From Toxorhynchites rutilus septentrionalis (Eukaryota > Arthropoda > Insecta > Diptera > Culicidae), in the NCBI RefSeq assembly GCF_029784135.1, contig NC_073746.1, positions 295,392,089 to 295,456,088 of the forward strand: a DNA stretch of 64,000 bases. Direction: 5' to 3'. This document shows, piece by piece, positions 1 through 10,654 of this stretch (its first letter is position 1; each line of letters starts with the position of its first letter). Under the pieces are notes generated by a model. It made no database searches. It worked only from the letters and a program-made list of their open reading frames with translations, and had not been told where the DNA came from. A program made the position numbers and the translations under genes.

Positions 1-669
1 GTAATTCAGAAACAACTTGAAAATCGTGACTCTCGCAATACATGACAATAGTACCGAATGCTTCGCATACAGCCGATACACAAGAACAGCATGATGGACT
101 TGCTATCAAAGCGGCGAGGAAAATGTTCAGCCCAGAAATTGATGGACAGTGAAGCAGCATCGACATCATATCGAATTTCTGCTTCATCTCATTTTAGTGA
201 TAATGTGGATGACATGAATATTGAATTTAACTATGAGTACACCGTCGATGAAGCGAAAACTTTCCTCGACAGAACAAAACAAAATTCGTAGCTCTTTACA
301 TCATCAAAATAAGTCAGCGAGAAAGAACATGTCAGCAGTGTAACAATTGGTAGTCAGCAAAACACAACCTGGATGGACCTAACGAAGCTAAATTGATAAA
401 TGAGTGTTTTGCCGTTCACTTTACTCCATTGTGAAAAAACACATACATAAACTTGCATAAAATTCCTTCACATTTCCTTTAAACGAAATATCGTAATATT
501 CATTAAATTCACCATTTCTAAATTCAATACAAATCCAACGCTATTTATTTCTATTGGCAACACTTAAAAAATCGGCATTGTTTACAAAATTTATCGAAAT
601 CAGCCAATCAGAAATCAGAACGACTGACAGAAATTTGGTCCGTAAAAGACCCCCTATTGTCTGATCTTA
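1..669. other. No recognised feature
   Basis: This AT-rich stretch has one short open frame (58-291, 77 codons) with no motif I recognise and no convincing splice or promoter context. I see no repeat pair within it. Confidence 0.5.
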
Positions 670-980
670 GGGTGGGTTTAGACTAGTGATATATTCATGA
701 TGATGAGATTTATAGAAATCGTATCAACCGTTTACACTAGCGTGAACTTCTATAATGAATATATTCATATTTACGGTGAATTTATTCACCTGAAGTAGAA
801 CTGCATCCAACTTTAGTGATTTCTCACCAGTGAGAAATTCACAAGCGTTTGCATATGCTGAATTTATTCGAGTTATATATACCTCGAATAAGTGTATCAT
901 ATTTATTCTCACCCGTTTACATCTACTTTCAAGTGAATAAATCCATCTATAGCTATATATCTCCCTAATGTAAACCCGCC
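670..980. mobile_element. MITE with imperfect terminal inverted repeats
   Basis: The left end reads GGGTGGGTTTAGACTAG. The right end, reverse-complemented, reads GGCGGGTTTACATTAG, so the two ends pair imperfectly over about 16 bases. The interior is AT-rich with many ATTCA/TGAAT words and no coding capacity. The left flank is TTA and the right flank ATC, so a clean duplication is not visible. The size (311 bp) and lack of coding fit a non-autonomous DNA transposon. The exact family is not assigned. Confidence 0.6.
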
Positions 981-1478
981 ATCATGTTATGTTGAATGTT
1001 CAGGTAATTTTTGACAACTGCTTTTCTTACACGTGTTTTAGTTCATCTTCGATTTTTGCCTATTGTAAAAATGGATCAAAGAATCTGTATCAAATTTTGT
1101 GTGAACAACAAAATTAAGTGCGCGAACACATTCCGAATGTTGATTGTGACATCTGGTGAATCTACCTTGGAGCGAAACAACGTTTATCGGAGTTCGAAAA
1201 AAATGTCTCGGAGGGTCGAAAAATGTAAACGACGCAAAGCGTGTCGGAAGCCCGAGCACGTCAACAACTGAGATCGAATGTGAGTGATCAGTGGGTATAC
1301 AAAAATCATGATACTTTTAGAACAGCTCTTGTAGATAGAGTGATCCACTCTATCCCATTCCATTAAGCATTTCCATAGCCATAGTCGATTTTGCTTCAGT
1401 ACTACGAGGGGATTTACCTAGAGATAGGCAATAGGCAAAAATCGATGAAGAACCGAAGCACGTGTAAGAAAAGCAGTT
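981..1478. other. No recognised feature
   Basis: Short overlapping open frames on both strands (1011-1271 plus, 1038-1259 minus) have no recognisable motif and mirror each other. A CTACGAGG word near 1400 resembles the outer end of the mariner-like sequence to the right. Confidence 0.4.
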
Positions 1479-1817
1479 CTAGATTAACATGCCAAAAGGG
1501 TCTATCTTCTTTGATCGATTCTCTTCACCATCTTTCTCTTTCGATAACCAGGTCCACTTTCACACTCCTTGTCGTCGAACAAATCAGGAAATCCTGTTAC
1601 TGCTGAGTTATTAATGAAAAAGAATCGATCAAAGAAGATAGACCCTTTTGACATGTTGATCTAGAGTTGTCGAAAATTACTGAGCATTCAAAATAGCCAT
1701 ATTTGTCAGCATATGTGAGAGACATGAGTACCAACATAATGCCACAAAAAAAATCTAGAATTGAATATACGTAACCCGCGTAAATTCGGAAGTCCCGATA
1801 CTTTTTGAACAGACCTC
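1479..1817. repeat. Foldback repeat beside a mariner-like terminus
   Basis: Arms at 1479-1525 and 1618-1664 are near-perfect inverted copies of each other (core CAAAAGGGTCTATCTTC), separated by about 90 bp. The right flank ends on the minus strand with TACGAGGTCTGTTCAAAAAG, which resembles a Tc1/mariner-type terminal repeat. The two may belong to one small non-autonomous element. A weaker relative of the arm word lies near 11290-11315. Confidence 0.5.
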
Positions 1818-2478
1818 GTATGTTGTATGCCAAATGTCCAATTATTTGTTAATGCTTTCTACATTCAGAAACTCCCAAAATTCTGTACCCGAGTGTGGTC
1901 CGCATCCCCGCACTTCCCACACGATGCCACTGGATAAACCGCTGAGTCAGGAATTTCCCCTGAGACCTACTCAGGTTAAAGAATACATCATCTATTAAAA
2001 GGAATATGAAAGGAGTTTCTCGGTGACCTTCCCAGGTTGTAAAAAATGACCACGGTTGAGACAGTTGACATTTTTTTTTGAAAAGTTAATACGAGTGATG
2101 AATGAAAATATATCGTTAGAGAGTTTTTTCAGTGACCTTCTCAGAATGGATATCATTTTCGAAATCTAGTTTCGTCGAATAGTTGAGAGGTCATGTATGC
2201 AGAATCACATTGTGAATCCTGATCAGTGAATCCTTAGTTATTTATGTGGTAAAAAGATCCAGAGAGCAGTCGTATGCTTAGCGAATCCTGATTATTCGTA
2301 CCCATTCGCACTGACAATTTTTCTTCCCGTGATAATCGCATTGGAACCAAGCTATAGAAGCGACCCTTCTGGCGCTTCTAGAAGAAGGTGCATTCAGGAG
2401 AGAACCCCGCGCAGTAGTTGGGCGAAATTCAAATAGAGAAAAAAAAACAACAAAACGTAGAAGAGCAATTGCGAGATA
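1818..2478. other. No recognised feature
   Basis: No open frame or repeat pair of note. The sequence is ordinary AT-rich intergenic DNA as far as I can see. Confidence 0.4.
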
Positions 2479-2953
2479 CAGTAAAACCTGTTTTTGTGCG
2501 AATTTTTTAGGCGATTTTTTTTGTGCGGTGTATGAAAAGAAGCATATTCGACGAAGTTATCGTTCATTTTGTTTGCATTTCAGTGCGAAAAAATCATATT
2601 TGCGTCTCAATTATCCACTTTTGAATTCATTCCCATCCTCTCATCAAATGCTCTAAGTTTTTGCATGACATGATTTCTAACAGCAACACGTTTCGACATG
2701 CAACTAAAAACACAAAACAGCCACGAGCAACCGAAAAGGCAAAGTGTCCCAAAGGAAATTGAACGTGAATGGCGTGAATTTGGGTCTTGGGGGAAACTTT
2801 TTTTATGCGGTCCCTATCTACCGCATAAAAAAAGTTTTTTTTCAAAATGTGTACCGAACATGATTTTTTAAAGCTACTGGTGAAGTTTTGCACGATTTTT
2901 TATGCGACTTTTTTGTGCGGTCCCTATCCCCCGCACAAAAAAAGGTTTGCCTG
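2479..2953. mobile_element. TA-target MITE with internal hairpins
   Basis: The element begins CAGTAAAACCTGTTTTTGTG and ends, reverse-complemented, CAGGCAAACCTTTTTTTGTG. It is flanked on both sides by TA (2477-2478 and 2954-2955), as expected for an IS630/Tc1/mariner-type target. Inside, the word GTGCGG/ATGCGG-TCCCTATC recurs in opposed orientation, forming hairpins around 2797-2836 and 2905-2943. No transposase is present, so this is a 475 bp non-autonomous copy. Open frames at 2627-2893 and 2847-3260 are by-products of the palindromic A/T tracts. Confidence 0.75.
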
Positions 2954-3779
2954 TAGTCCAGTTATGCTTCAAGCATCAACTCAAAGAAATGCATCTGATC
3001 GTGTACGGATCGGAAGAGCAGGTTTGTTTTCAACCAATTTTGTATTATTTATTCCAATGGTTTTTTTTTCAGCGATGCTACTAAATCAGATACCAGAGCC
3101 GCAAATATCAATTATTGGAGCGAATACTCCAGAAACGAATAAACACGCGAAATCCTTCGACCATAGCACCTGGAATTCACAAAGGAAACATCCAAGGCAT
3201 TATCACAAGATCCTCGTCAAATGTTTGAAAAGAATTTTACAAGATGATTTTGCTTTATAGCTTACCTTGAACAGATAAAATTATCGACTCGTAGTGATTT
3301 TTCAAAAGTTAAGTTTAATTATACACAAGTACATAAGTAGCTAGAGAAAATTCCATTTTGTTTGCTGGAAATACATCACTGCGTCGGTGATGAATAATCA
3401 CTTTTGCTTAATATTCACATTCATATTTTCCATACGAGATCGATGCATTTTTCAATTATCCCTCATCCTGTATCATAGTCCTAATGAATTCACTTCAATA
3501 AAACCACTTTTCATAGTAACAAAATCAACAGTTTTAACAACAGCTGGTAAAATAAAATATATCCATCTTTAAATGTAAAATGATTCACACCATGTACAGA
3601 AAATTACTGGGTTATTGAAAATCTAATTTTCCGCGATCACTACGGTTTGGGCCAATGAATCATTTTTTTAGCTTCTAGTCATCCGATTCTGTATGGTTAC
3701 GATTATTTATTTGTTTTTCCCCGGTGTCGTGATTTCTTTGTGACAATTTGCTCGTAGCACAAAACTACAATGTATATAA
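2954..3779. other. No recognised feature
   Basis: Several short frames occur but none has a known motif. There is a run of T at 3061-3069 and AT-rich filler up to the repeat that starts near 3780. Confidence 0.4.
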
Positions 3780-4018
3780 AGAGTGAAGGTGGTAGCAGTG
3801 TGTGACATCAATGATACATATCGAGGTGATGCGTTAGGCGAAGTATATCTGTATTGGCAAGCGAAATATCGTGTTGTAATTATTTGCATTCAAAATGGAA
3901 TGTATATGAAAGAAACAAAACAATGTTCAAAGTACACACGGTTGCATGATAATTTGAGCTACAATTCTCATAAAATCATTCAACTGTTTGTTTTTTAACA
4001 GATGACAACTGTATTGTG

Positions 4019-4515
4019 CTGGGGGTCTTCGTAGCCACTTGGTTACGCGTTCGCTTACCAAGCGATCGTTCGTGAGATCAAACTCAGGGCCCTCAATTGA
4101 CCATCTTTGTGTTGTTATAGAATAACTACGTCCACGCAACCATCATCAGCGATGGAAATCGATCCACGGTGGAACAAAGATCGATTCATCCATACAACTG
4201 CTCTGCTCTGCAAGAAACATCGGGCTGCTGTTCTATAAATAACCCAACAATGATCAATATCAACTGTTTCCGCTGTCCGGTCTGCTGAACAATGGGAGAA
4301 CAGGAAGAATACCCTTACGCCTAAATGGCTACTACTGTGTAATTTACCATAATGTAATGGAACAGAAAACTTAACGCTTAAATGGCTACTACTAACTACT
4401 GTGTAATTTACAATTTATAGAAACATAAACATATGTACATGTACACGATTAAAACCCGGCTCTGTTACAGCTAAAATGCTAATGAGCCTAATAATTAAAT
4501 AAATGAGATAAAAAA
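4019..4515 (+). mobile_element. tRNA-derived SINE, copy 1 (full length)
   Basis: A tRNA-like head begins GGGGGTCTTCGTAGCCAC. TAGCCACTTGG stands in the A-box position and a degraded B-box region lies about 40 bp downstream. A unique body of about 370 bp follows, and the copy ends with AATAAATGAGATAAAAAAA. It is flanked by a 12-bp duplication, AACTGTATTGTG, at 4007-4018 and 4516-4527. Related copies on the same strand are at 52585, 54697 and 63458. The function is parasitic: Pol III transcription and LINE-dependent retrotransposition are known for the class and inferred here. Confidence 0.85.
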
Positions 4516-4625
4516 AACTGTATTGTGGCTTAGTTCTCGAAAGCAGTAACATATTTGGTGAAATTTTGATTAATTGGCGATTTTTCTCTCACAGCGTACC
4601 CACCGACACTGTGAGGCTTCGAAAC

Positions 4626-5351
4626 GAACGAACTTTATTTTTTTATTTATTTAATGTCAAACGTCTTCGACCTTCGACCTGGTTGTACAAACTGCTTATA
4701 GGGATTTAATTCTATTCTTATAGATTAACCTACTAATATTAAAATCGAACAGTTCAGATACCTCGTTAAAGACGCGGCAGCAAGCGTCTAATGGATTATT
4801 TTGACTCTCTGCAGTGGCGAGAGATGCAACATGTATCCGTGTACAATAGGGGAGCGAGAGCGCGTAAATGTTATGGCCTTGCATTTTTCAGCATTTACAT
4901 GCATTCCATTTTCCTGGCACCAAACCGTTAATCGCTCAATGTCAGCTTGCAGTATGCAGCAGTCTAAATTTGATTGTATTACTCGGTAAATTTTCAAATC
5001 ATCCGCATATAAAATTTTCTCCGAACATAACCTTTCGCACAGATCGTTAACGAATAATACAAAAATCAGAGGACCGAGAATGCTTCCTTGTGGCACACCA
5101 GATGGAATCGTAAATTCGTTGGATTTAGTACCTTGACAAAAGCTTTGCGGGATGATAAATATAAGGTTGGCAGGTTTATGATCCAGGATGGTAAACCAAG
5201 TCAATCCATTTTCAGAATAGCAAGGTCGTGGGGTACTTTGTCGAAAGCTTTGGAGAAATCGACGTAAACAGCATCTACTTGTTGCCGCTTCTCGATTTTG
5301 TTGAACGTGAAGAATTATAGAGGTTTTAAACTTTTCAGTTCATTCACCTCT
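4626..5351 (-). mobile_element. 5'-truncated LINE fragment (reverse transcriptase)
   Basis: The minus strand encodes the second half of a LINE reverse transcriptase. From right to left it shows motif A (YVDFSKAFDKVPH, about 5270-5215), motif B (SGVPQGSILGPLIF) and the catalytic YADD (about 5010), then a thumb and C-terminal segment ending near 4696. A stop and frame change lie between motif A and motif B (near 5205). A 13-bp target duplication, (G/A)AGGCTTCGAAAC, flanks it at 4613-4625 and 5352-5364. The tail side (left, plus-strand ACTTTATTTTTTTATTT) is A-rich on the minus strand. YADD and the lack of RNase H separate it from the I-type copies elsewhere; the clade (Jockey/CR1-like) is not resolved. 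Confidence 0.85.
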
Positions 5352-5690
5352 AAGGCTTCGAAACATCAACTTCGTAACGTTAAAATAATGAAACTTCGTT
5401 TGTTTCTATGTACGTGGAGGAGTGAAAATGGCACATGAAAATATACTTTTATCCATCTTTTTCGACGTGATTTCACAAATATTCACTGCACGCTATCACA
5501 TTAGCCTCATATTCAGCGGGAATTCTAAAAAAATGTACGTTTTTAATTGATAAATTACTTCCTGAAAATAGCATTTTCACATGGATGCGGTGGGTAATCA
5601 AAGATAAACACAACGGCTGACGTCACTATTTGAGAAATAGTTACGGCAGCGTATACTATGTCGCCCGAAACTCTACCATCTTTATTACTA

Positions 5691-7561
5691 TGAACTTTCA
5701 GATATTCTCACCATTATAATATAAAATTATGTTTAGACACAATTTTTGCATGATATTTTTTCCCTACTTGCAAGCAAAAGTGGTTTTCATTTATATAGAG
5801 TACTAATTTGATGAAAAATAATTTTCATTCATAATTTTGATTTTAAAAGTGTGTTAATATCTTCTGGAAACCCATATTCGCGACATGGAAGGTACGATGT
5901 GGCCATCTAACGGATATTATGAATGTATGAGGAAAAAGTAAACAAACCGTGTGTTTTTCAACTGTACTTTAAGTGCTATTTTTTCTCGAATTTTTTTGTA
6001 GTTTACAGAAAAAACGAATACGTAGTGATAGGATGAAGCTTAGTAAAGCAGTTTTCGTTTCAGGAACCGTTTAATTATTTCGTTGACACACAATACAGAA
6101 TCGAATAAGAGTACCTTCATTGGGATTAGCATGCTCAGAGGCAGTTGTAAATTTTCGAACATTGAATGACAATTATTTTGAAATGTTGTTTTCGTGGTCA
6201 GGTTATATAGTCCGTATCCGTATATAATCATTACTAAAAAAAATTCCCAAATCTTTTTACCAGAACCATTGAAAAGTGGACCTCAAAAGTTGGACGAATT
6301 GCTTTTACAATAAGGAAATTTCTTTTGTTAGTAATACTGAAAAATATGATTATAACGCTGAACTTAACTGTCGCTCGATTTGTATAGACGTTCCAGATTA
6401 TAAATTAAAATATTGGCCCAGAATAGTGTATAATCCTTCATCGAAAATGGGTGAAACCTGATACCTCGAATAGCTTAAACGGCTCAGGATGAAGATTAAA
6501 CTATTGACAACCGTACAACCGTACCTGAAATCTTCATATCAACGCATTTCATTTCTTTCCACCAGATTCGTAAATTTACCCTTTGTTTAACTTTGCTTCA
6601 TATAAACTGGCTGTCAAACTCAGCTTCGATGTCCCGAATTGTAATGCCTACTCCCCCATCAAAGTACGTACAATAGAAGGTAAGGGATATTTCCTATATA
6701 TACACGCGGAGAGCACATGTGTTACACACACAATGAAGTTAGTGATTAAAAATTCTCAATTTGTGCGAAGTTCTGAAGGTTTTTTCAATATTTCTCGATT
6801 TTAAAAGTTCTAAATATCATAAAAAATTGACAAAATCGCAAGTCGAGCCGATGGCAAACACGATAGTGTACCGCTTTTTCACTGCAAGTAACGTTTTATG
6901 TGATTTTTTATCGATTTCATACTGAACAGTTTTTGTTTACTTCAGCAAAATGTTGAAGTACCACGTCCCGCGATGCCGGAACAGAATAATTTCGAATGAG
7001 ATAAACTAATCGGAGATGTTTTCAGCTAAACCGTGCATTCGCTCCTTGGATCGGGAACAGGAACGACACTGCTTCGATATAAGCTCTCCACACATTTGTT
7101 AATCGATTTTGCATTATTTTTATAGTACAGGTGCGATGATTTTACCGTTCTAAATTTTAAAATAATTAAGAAAACTGCTATTTCATCATTTCGAAACATA
7201 TTTTGAGACAGTTCATGTGTTATAATTTTAAAAATTGAAAAAATGAATTTGTATGCTTTTGTATGAATTCGATCGATGGTTTATCATTTTTGTTTCCTTT
7301 TTTTTCTTTGCCTACCACTACTTGAACAAAAAAAGGGAGAAGACTACCTTCTTATTCTACGTACTTTACTCCCCCATTTTGTCATACGAGGCTCAATATT
7401 GTCAACGCGAATAGAGGTAATAAAAGAAAATGAGTATTTGTTTTGTGGTTTTTTGAGATAGCAAGGATCAATTCGGGAAGATGTTAAAGTGCGATTCATA
7501 TACAACATCACGTCACGTTCACGTTCCGTCACGTCACGTTGCGTCAATTATTTTCCCATGC
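5691..7561. other. Repeat-derived, non-coding DNA without a firm call
   Basis: The segment 5690-5860 recurs in reverse complement at about 13100-13280, and the words near 7350-7400 (TACTCCCCCAT, GTCAACGCGAAT) match the ends of the 13030-13480 element. Position 7488 onward (GTGCGATTCATATACAAC plus ACGTCACG repeats) matches the ends of the insertion at 26411-27428. These look like worn MITE fragments. No protein gene is supported. Confidence 0.45.
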
Positions 7562-7742
7562 AATTCTTAGCGTGGAAACACAGTAGACGGTTCTCCCGCG
7601 CGATTTTTGCAATGACAAGTTGCAGCAGGAGCTTGATGTAAAACACCCTCAGCGATTTTCGACGGCTTCAATAACTGCCATTATTATATTTTTATAGATG
7701 GATGCAAGACGAGTCTGTGGTATAAGGTACAACTGTCTGAAC

Positions 7743-8108
7743 CAGGCATCCCAAAAGTACTGCATTTTCATAACAGTCGGTATGAAATTGAATCGACAGT
7801 CTCTGTGAGCGCGCTACACTCGTATACAAGCGACAGAGCATGAATGCATAAAGTAATACTATACAGCAACAGTCGGTGTTTCGTCGAATTCATCTAATTT
7901 GTCGTGCACGACCGTAGTGAGCCGGGGAGACTGTTCGTTTCCGATTTTTTCGTGTCTGCTATTCCGTTCGCTCTGTCGCCGTAACAGTCGCTGACGAAGC
8001 GATGAATCTCATCGGTTTACCCGGGTTACTGTCACACGTGACTGTCGCCAGAAAAATGTCATGACATTTTGTAACGACTGTAATAAGAATGCTTTACTGT
8101 TGGGATGC
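7743..8108. mobile_element. Short unit with CAGGCATCCCAA inverted ends
   Basis: Within the larger insertion, CAGGCATCCCAA at 7743 is matched by TTGGGATGCCTG ending near 8108. The interior is rich in CTGTC/GACAG words, such as ACTGTCACACGTGACTGTCG, that also occur near the right end at 12560-12710. No separate 8-bp duplication is seen around this unit (left GTCTGAAC, right AATCCAGA). It may therefore be an internally duplicated end rather than an independent insertion. Confidence 0.55.
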
Positions 8109-8599
8109 CTGAATCCAGATACACAAATGATCAACAATTCATATGAGAAAAACACGCACAGCTTAATAATTCTAGGCGAGAGTTTCTTCGATAATATATT
8201 GGTGACGTCGGAAATACTCAGTGTTGGGAGTGTTTAGATTTATCCTCCAAGTTGGAAACTAATGCAGCGCGAACTCGATTATATACAGTCTCCGATTTCT
8301 TTTCACTGTATATAATCGAATCCTGTATATAATCGAGTCAAAAAAATGTTTTTGACGTAGCACTACGTCTAACCGGAAGATATAGGGAAATGGAAATCTA
8401 GGCACTGAACAAGTAGGAAAAAATGCAAGATTTGGAACGCTTATTACTCGAGCATTTCTCAATAGATCGCAAAGGTTTTTGCATCAATTGATAGGAAATA
8501 TATCTACGCATCTATCATAACGAATAACATTTCATTTTTCTTGAGATAAATAATTAAATAATTGTGAAATATCAAGCATTGTCAAAATGCACTATGTGC

Positions 8600-8867
8600 C
8601 CATTTTTGATTGGTCCATTTTGTGCTCCTCAAATCGTACCGACCAAAACGGGCAACCAGAGCAGCAGCGAAATAGAATGAAGCACGATTGGAAAGGAAAA
8701 AGAAAAAAATGAACGAAACATTGGTCGCAGTCTCACACATGCGTAATTCTCGAGCCAGCCAGTCAGCTTAAAAATCCCCGCTCCGCTGCCGCAACGATCA
8801 TTCTCATTCAAACCGTACACCACATCGGTTCGCATCACAACACATCAACAAACCAACCCAAGCAGCC
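8600..8867 (+). promoter_or_regulatory. Histone-type promoter remnant of H2A pseudogene 1
   Basis: Upstream of the broken H2A reading frame are a CCAAT-type word (ATTGGTCC, near 8610) and a weak TATA-like CTTAAAAATC (about 8768). A short C/A-rich leader then runs into the ATG at 8868. Retained promoter and leader, with no poly(A) tail, argue for DNA-level duplication rather than retroposition. Confidence 0.5.
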
Positions 8868-9326
8868 ATGTCTGGACATGGTAAAGGAGGAAAAGTGAAG
8901 GGAAAGGCAAAATCCCGCTCGAACCGTGTTGATCTGGAGTTCCCCGCAAGGGTAGCTAGGCCGAGCGCGTTAGTACCAGTGCACCAGTCCACCTAGTCGG
9001 CGTTATATAGTTTCGGCCGCCGAAGTGATCGAGTTAGCTGGCAAAGCTGCTCGCGACGATAAGAAAACCCGCATTCGGAACAGAACACATTCGATTCGGT
9101 GGACATCAAGACAACAGGCAGTTGCAGCGAGTGGCGAGTGGCAAACGCAATCGCAAAACGGCATCAGGTAGCAGAAGAAAAAAGTTTGTTCTTTATACAA
9201 ACTGCTTTGGTGGCAAATCCAGAACAAGGCGGCATCGAGGGCGTTCGAAATGGTTTTTTTCAAAACCACGAGTACAAAGTTTTCTAAATTGGAACCATTC
9301 CATAAAACAAGGCGCTTTTCAGGGCC
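8868..9326 (+). pseudogene. H2A: Histone H2A pseudogene 1
   Basis: The frame opens MSGHGKGGKVKGKAKSRSNR, the H2A N-terminal tail with one difference from the usual insect MSGRGKGG. The frame then loses most of the first helices: GNYAERV-like remnants with stops lie at 8950-9000. The alpha-3/C-terminal sequence AAEVIELAGKAARDDKKTR is still readable at about 9017-9075. Downstream homology fades, but a degraded histone 3' stem-loop (GGCGCTTTTCAGGGCC) sits at 9311-9326. Intact H2A packages DNA in the nucleosome core with H2B. This copy cannot, because of internal deletion, frameshift and stops. It lies inside the 7743-12727 insertion with a second, differently decayed copy about 1.3 kb downstream. 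Confidence 0.88.
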
Positions 9327-9542
9327 ATTAAACCTTCCAAAAAAGAGTTTAGGGAATACAGTTCAATGCTTTCTAAAACATTATCAAAAATAATAATAAA
9401 ACACAAATTGATTTTTTCTTAATTTGTTTGCCAGGATCTGACGAGTATGTGAATTTGGCAGTTGTTCTGAGCTTATTGATAGTTGGGGACTTTCCTGATT
9501 ATTCAATTTTCACCAATTCTTAAATTGTTTCCAGATTGAAAG

Positions 9543-9763
9543 TACAGTAATTTACAATTAGTTCGACATTTAGCTAATTGGACGGACATGTAATGCGACT
9601 TATTTAGTTGGACATTTGTGTACATAGAGATCCAAATTATGACCCCACATTGAAGGTCGACACTGTCCACTGTCATCGCAAATGTTCCATTACAGGTTAA
9701 AATCGCCTCCAATGCGACACTGAGTGGCGCTTCGGCACGTCGCATTGAATGTAATTTACTGTA
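9543..9763. mobile_element. MITE with TACAGTAATTTAC ends
   Basis: The left end TACAGTAATTTAC pairs with GTAATTTACTGTA at 9751-9763. The interior contains the motifs CAATTAG-TCGACATT-AGCTAATTGGAC and GACACTGAGTGG. The same family, in opposite orientation, is at 26955-27196 and partially at 27992-28207. The 221 bp unit is non-coding, with TA at both ends. Confidence 0.75.
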
Positions 9764-9917
9764 CAACATGTCACAAAGCTGGATGGGAAGAAATTTTCCA
9801 ACTGTGAAAGCTGTGGCGAGTGGCAACAAATCGCTTAACAGGAAGGTTTAGCCGAACAAGATGGGGATATCGAGTGATAACAAAACAATAAACTCTTTAG
9901 ATTGAAGATAATTTTGT

Positions 9918-9933
9918 GATCCTGAAAAGGACC
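9918..9933 (-). terminator. Orphan histone mRNA 3' stem-loop on the minus strand
   Basis: On the minus strand this reads GGTCCTTTTCAGGATC, a 6-bp stem with one mismatch and the TTTC loop typical of replication-dependent histone mRNAs. It is followed by an A-rich flank. No histone reading frame lies upstream on that strand, because the space is occupied by the promoter side of H2A pseudogene 2. It is probably the remnant of a deleted divergent histone gene. Confidence 0.6.
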
Positions 9934-10092
9934 CTTTTTAGCCTGCATGTGAATCCAACGAGCGAACAAATCGTAATAAATGTATTTTTTGCAATCGCTC
10001 CCTTTTAACGCTCATTCGTTCGTCTCGTTGGACTCGCCCCTCTGGCTGAGTCTGCCGATTTGTCTCTATCCTGTGAGTGTGTACCGCTAGAG

Positions 10093-10099
10093 TATAAAA
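10093..10099 (+). promoter_or_regulatory. TATA box of H2A pseudogene 2
   Basis: TATAAAA stands about 70 bp upstream of the decayed H2A start. The spacing and the leader match the arrangement at the first copy, where the TATA word is more degraded. Confidence 0.6.
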
Positions 10100-10165
10100 C
10101 ACGCGGACCCCAAAAAAATATCTTATTTTCTTTCAAACCGTAAACCCGTGTGGTTGTGCGGCATC

Positions 10166-10654
10166 GGCATCGTGGACGTAACAAAGGAGGACAAGTTAAG
10201 GAAAGGCAAAGTCTCACTCGAACCGTGCAGGTCTCCAGTTCCCTGTTGGTCGCATTCACTGATTGCTCCGCAAGGGTAACTAGGCCGAACGGATTGGTGC
10301 CGGAGCACCAGTATACCTAACAGCGATTATAGAGTTTCGGTCGTCGGAGTGCTCGAGTTGGCTTGCAAAGCTGCTCACGACAATCAGAAAACCCGCATCA
10401 AGAACAGAGCAGCTTCGGTTCGGCGCTCATCAAGGCAACAATTAGTTTCAGTGAGTGGCAAAGTGTTTCTCCGGCACGTCGCATTAAATGTAATTTACTG
10501 AACAATATGTCACAAGCTGGATGGGAATAAATTTTCCAACTGTGAAAGCTGTGGCGAGTGGCAAACGCAATAGCTAAACAGGAAGGTTTAACCGAACAAG
10601 ATGGGAATATCGAGTGATAACAAAAACACAACACCAAAGGTTCTTTTCAGAACC
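10166..10654 (+). pseudogene. H2A: Histone H2A pseudogene 2
   Basis: The ATG is lost (an ATCGTG-like word stands in its place). After it, the GKGGK-type tail is readable with frame damage, then NRAGLQFPVGRIH, an in-frame stop, and LLRKGN. This segment is better preserved than in copy 1. Further on, VLELACKAAHDNQKTRI corresponds to the alpha-3/C-terminal region. A segment at 10549-10615 resembles the IAQGGVLPNIQ stretch but is disordered and also resembles 9811-9880. An intact histone stem-loop, GGTTCTTTTCAGAACC, closes the unit at 10639-10654 and is followed by an ATCAAC flank. It cannot make functional H2A. The different lesions show that the two copies decayed independently after duplication. 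Confidence 0.85.
10639..10654 (+). terminator. Histone mRNA 3' stem-loop
   Basis: GGTTCT-TTTC-AGAACC forms a perfect 6-bp stem with a 4-base loop, preceded by AAA and followed by ATCA. This is the arrangement used by SLBP/U7-processed histone mRNAs. Confidence 0.75.

Larger units (their letters stand above)
3780..5690. repeat. Older repeat copy, related in inverse to 36116-36806, split by a SINE and a LINE
   Basis: Three blocks (about 3780-4006, 4528-4625 and 5365-5690) match, in reverse complement and in order, the 691-bp insertion at 36116-36806. Shared landmarks include CGAAATATCGTGTTGTAATT, the TTCTCGAAAGCAGTAACAT block and the ATTGATAAATTACTTCCTG block. Between the blocks sit a SINE (4019-4515) and a truncated LINE (4626-5351), each with its own target-site duplication. 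The uninterrupted relative near 36 kb confirms that both are later insertions. The family is non-coding here and is probably a hAT-like MITE. Confidence 0.75.

Noticed and set aside
58..291. 77-codon plus frame at the window start as a gene
   Set aside because: No known motif, no clear promoter or splice signals, and typical chance length for AT-rich DNA.
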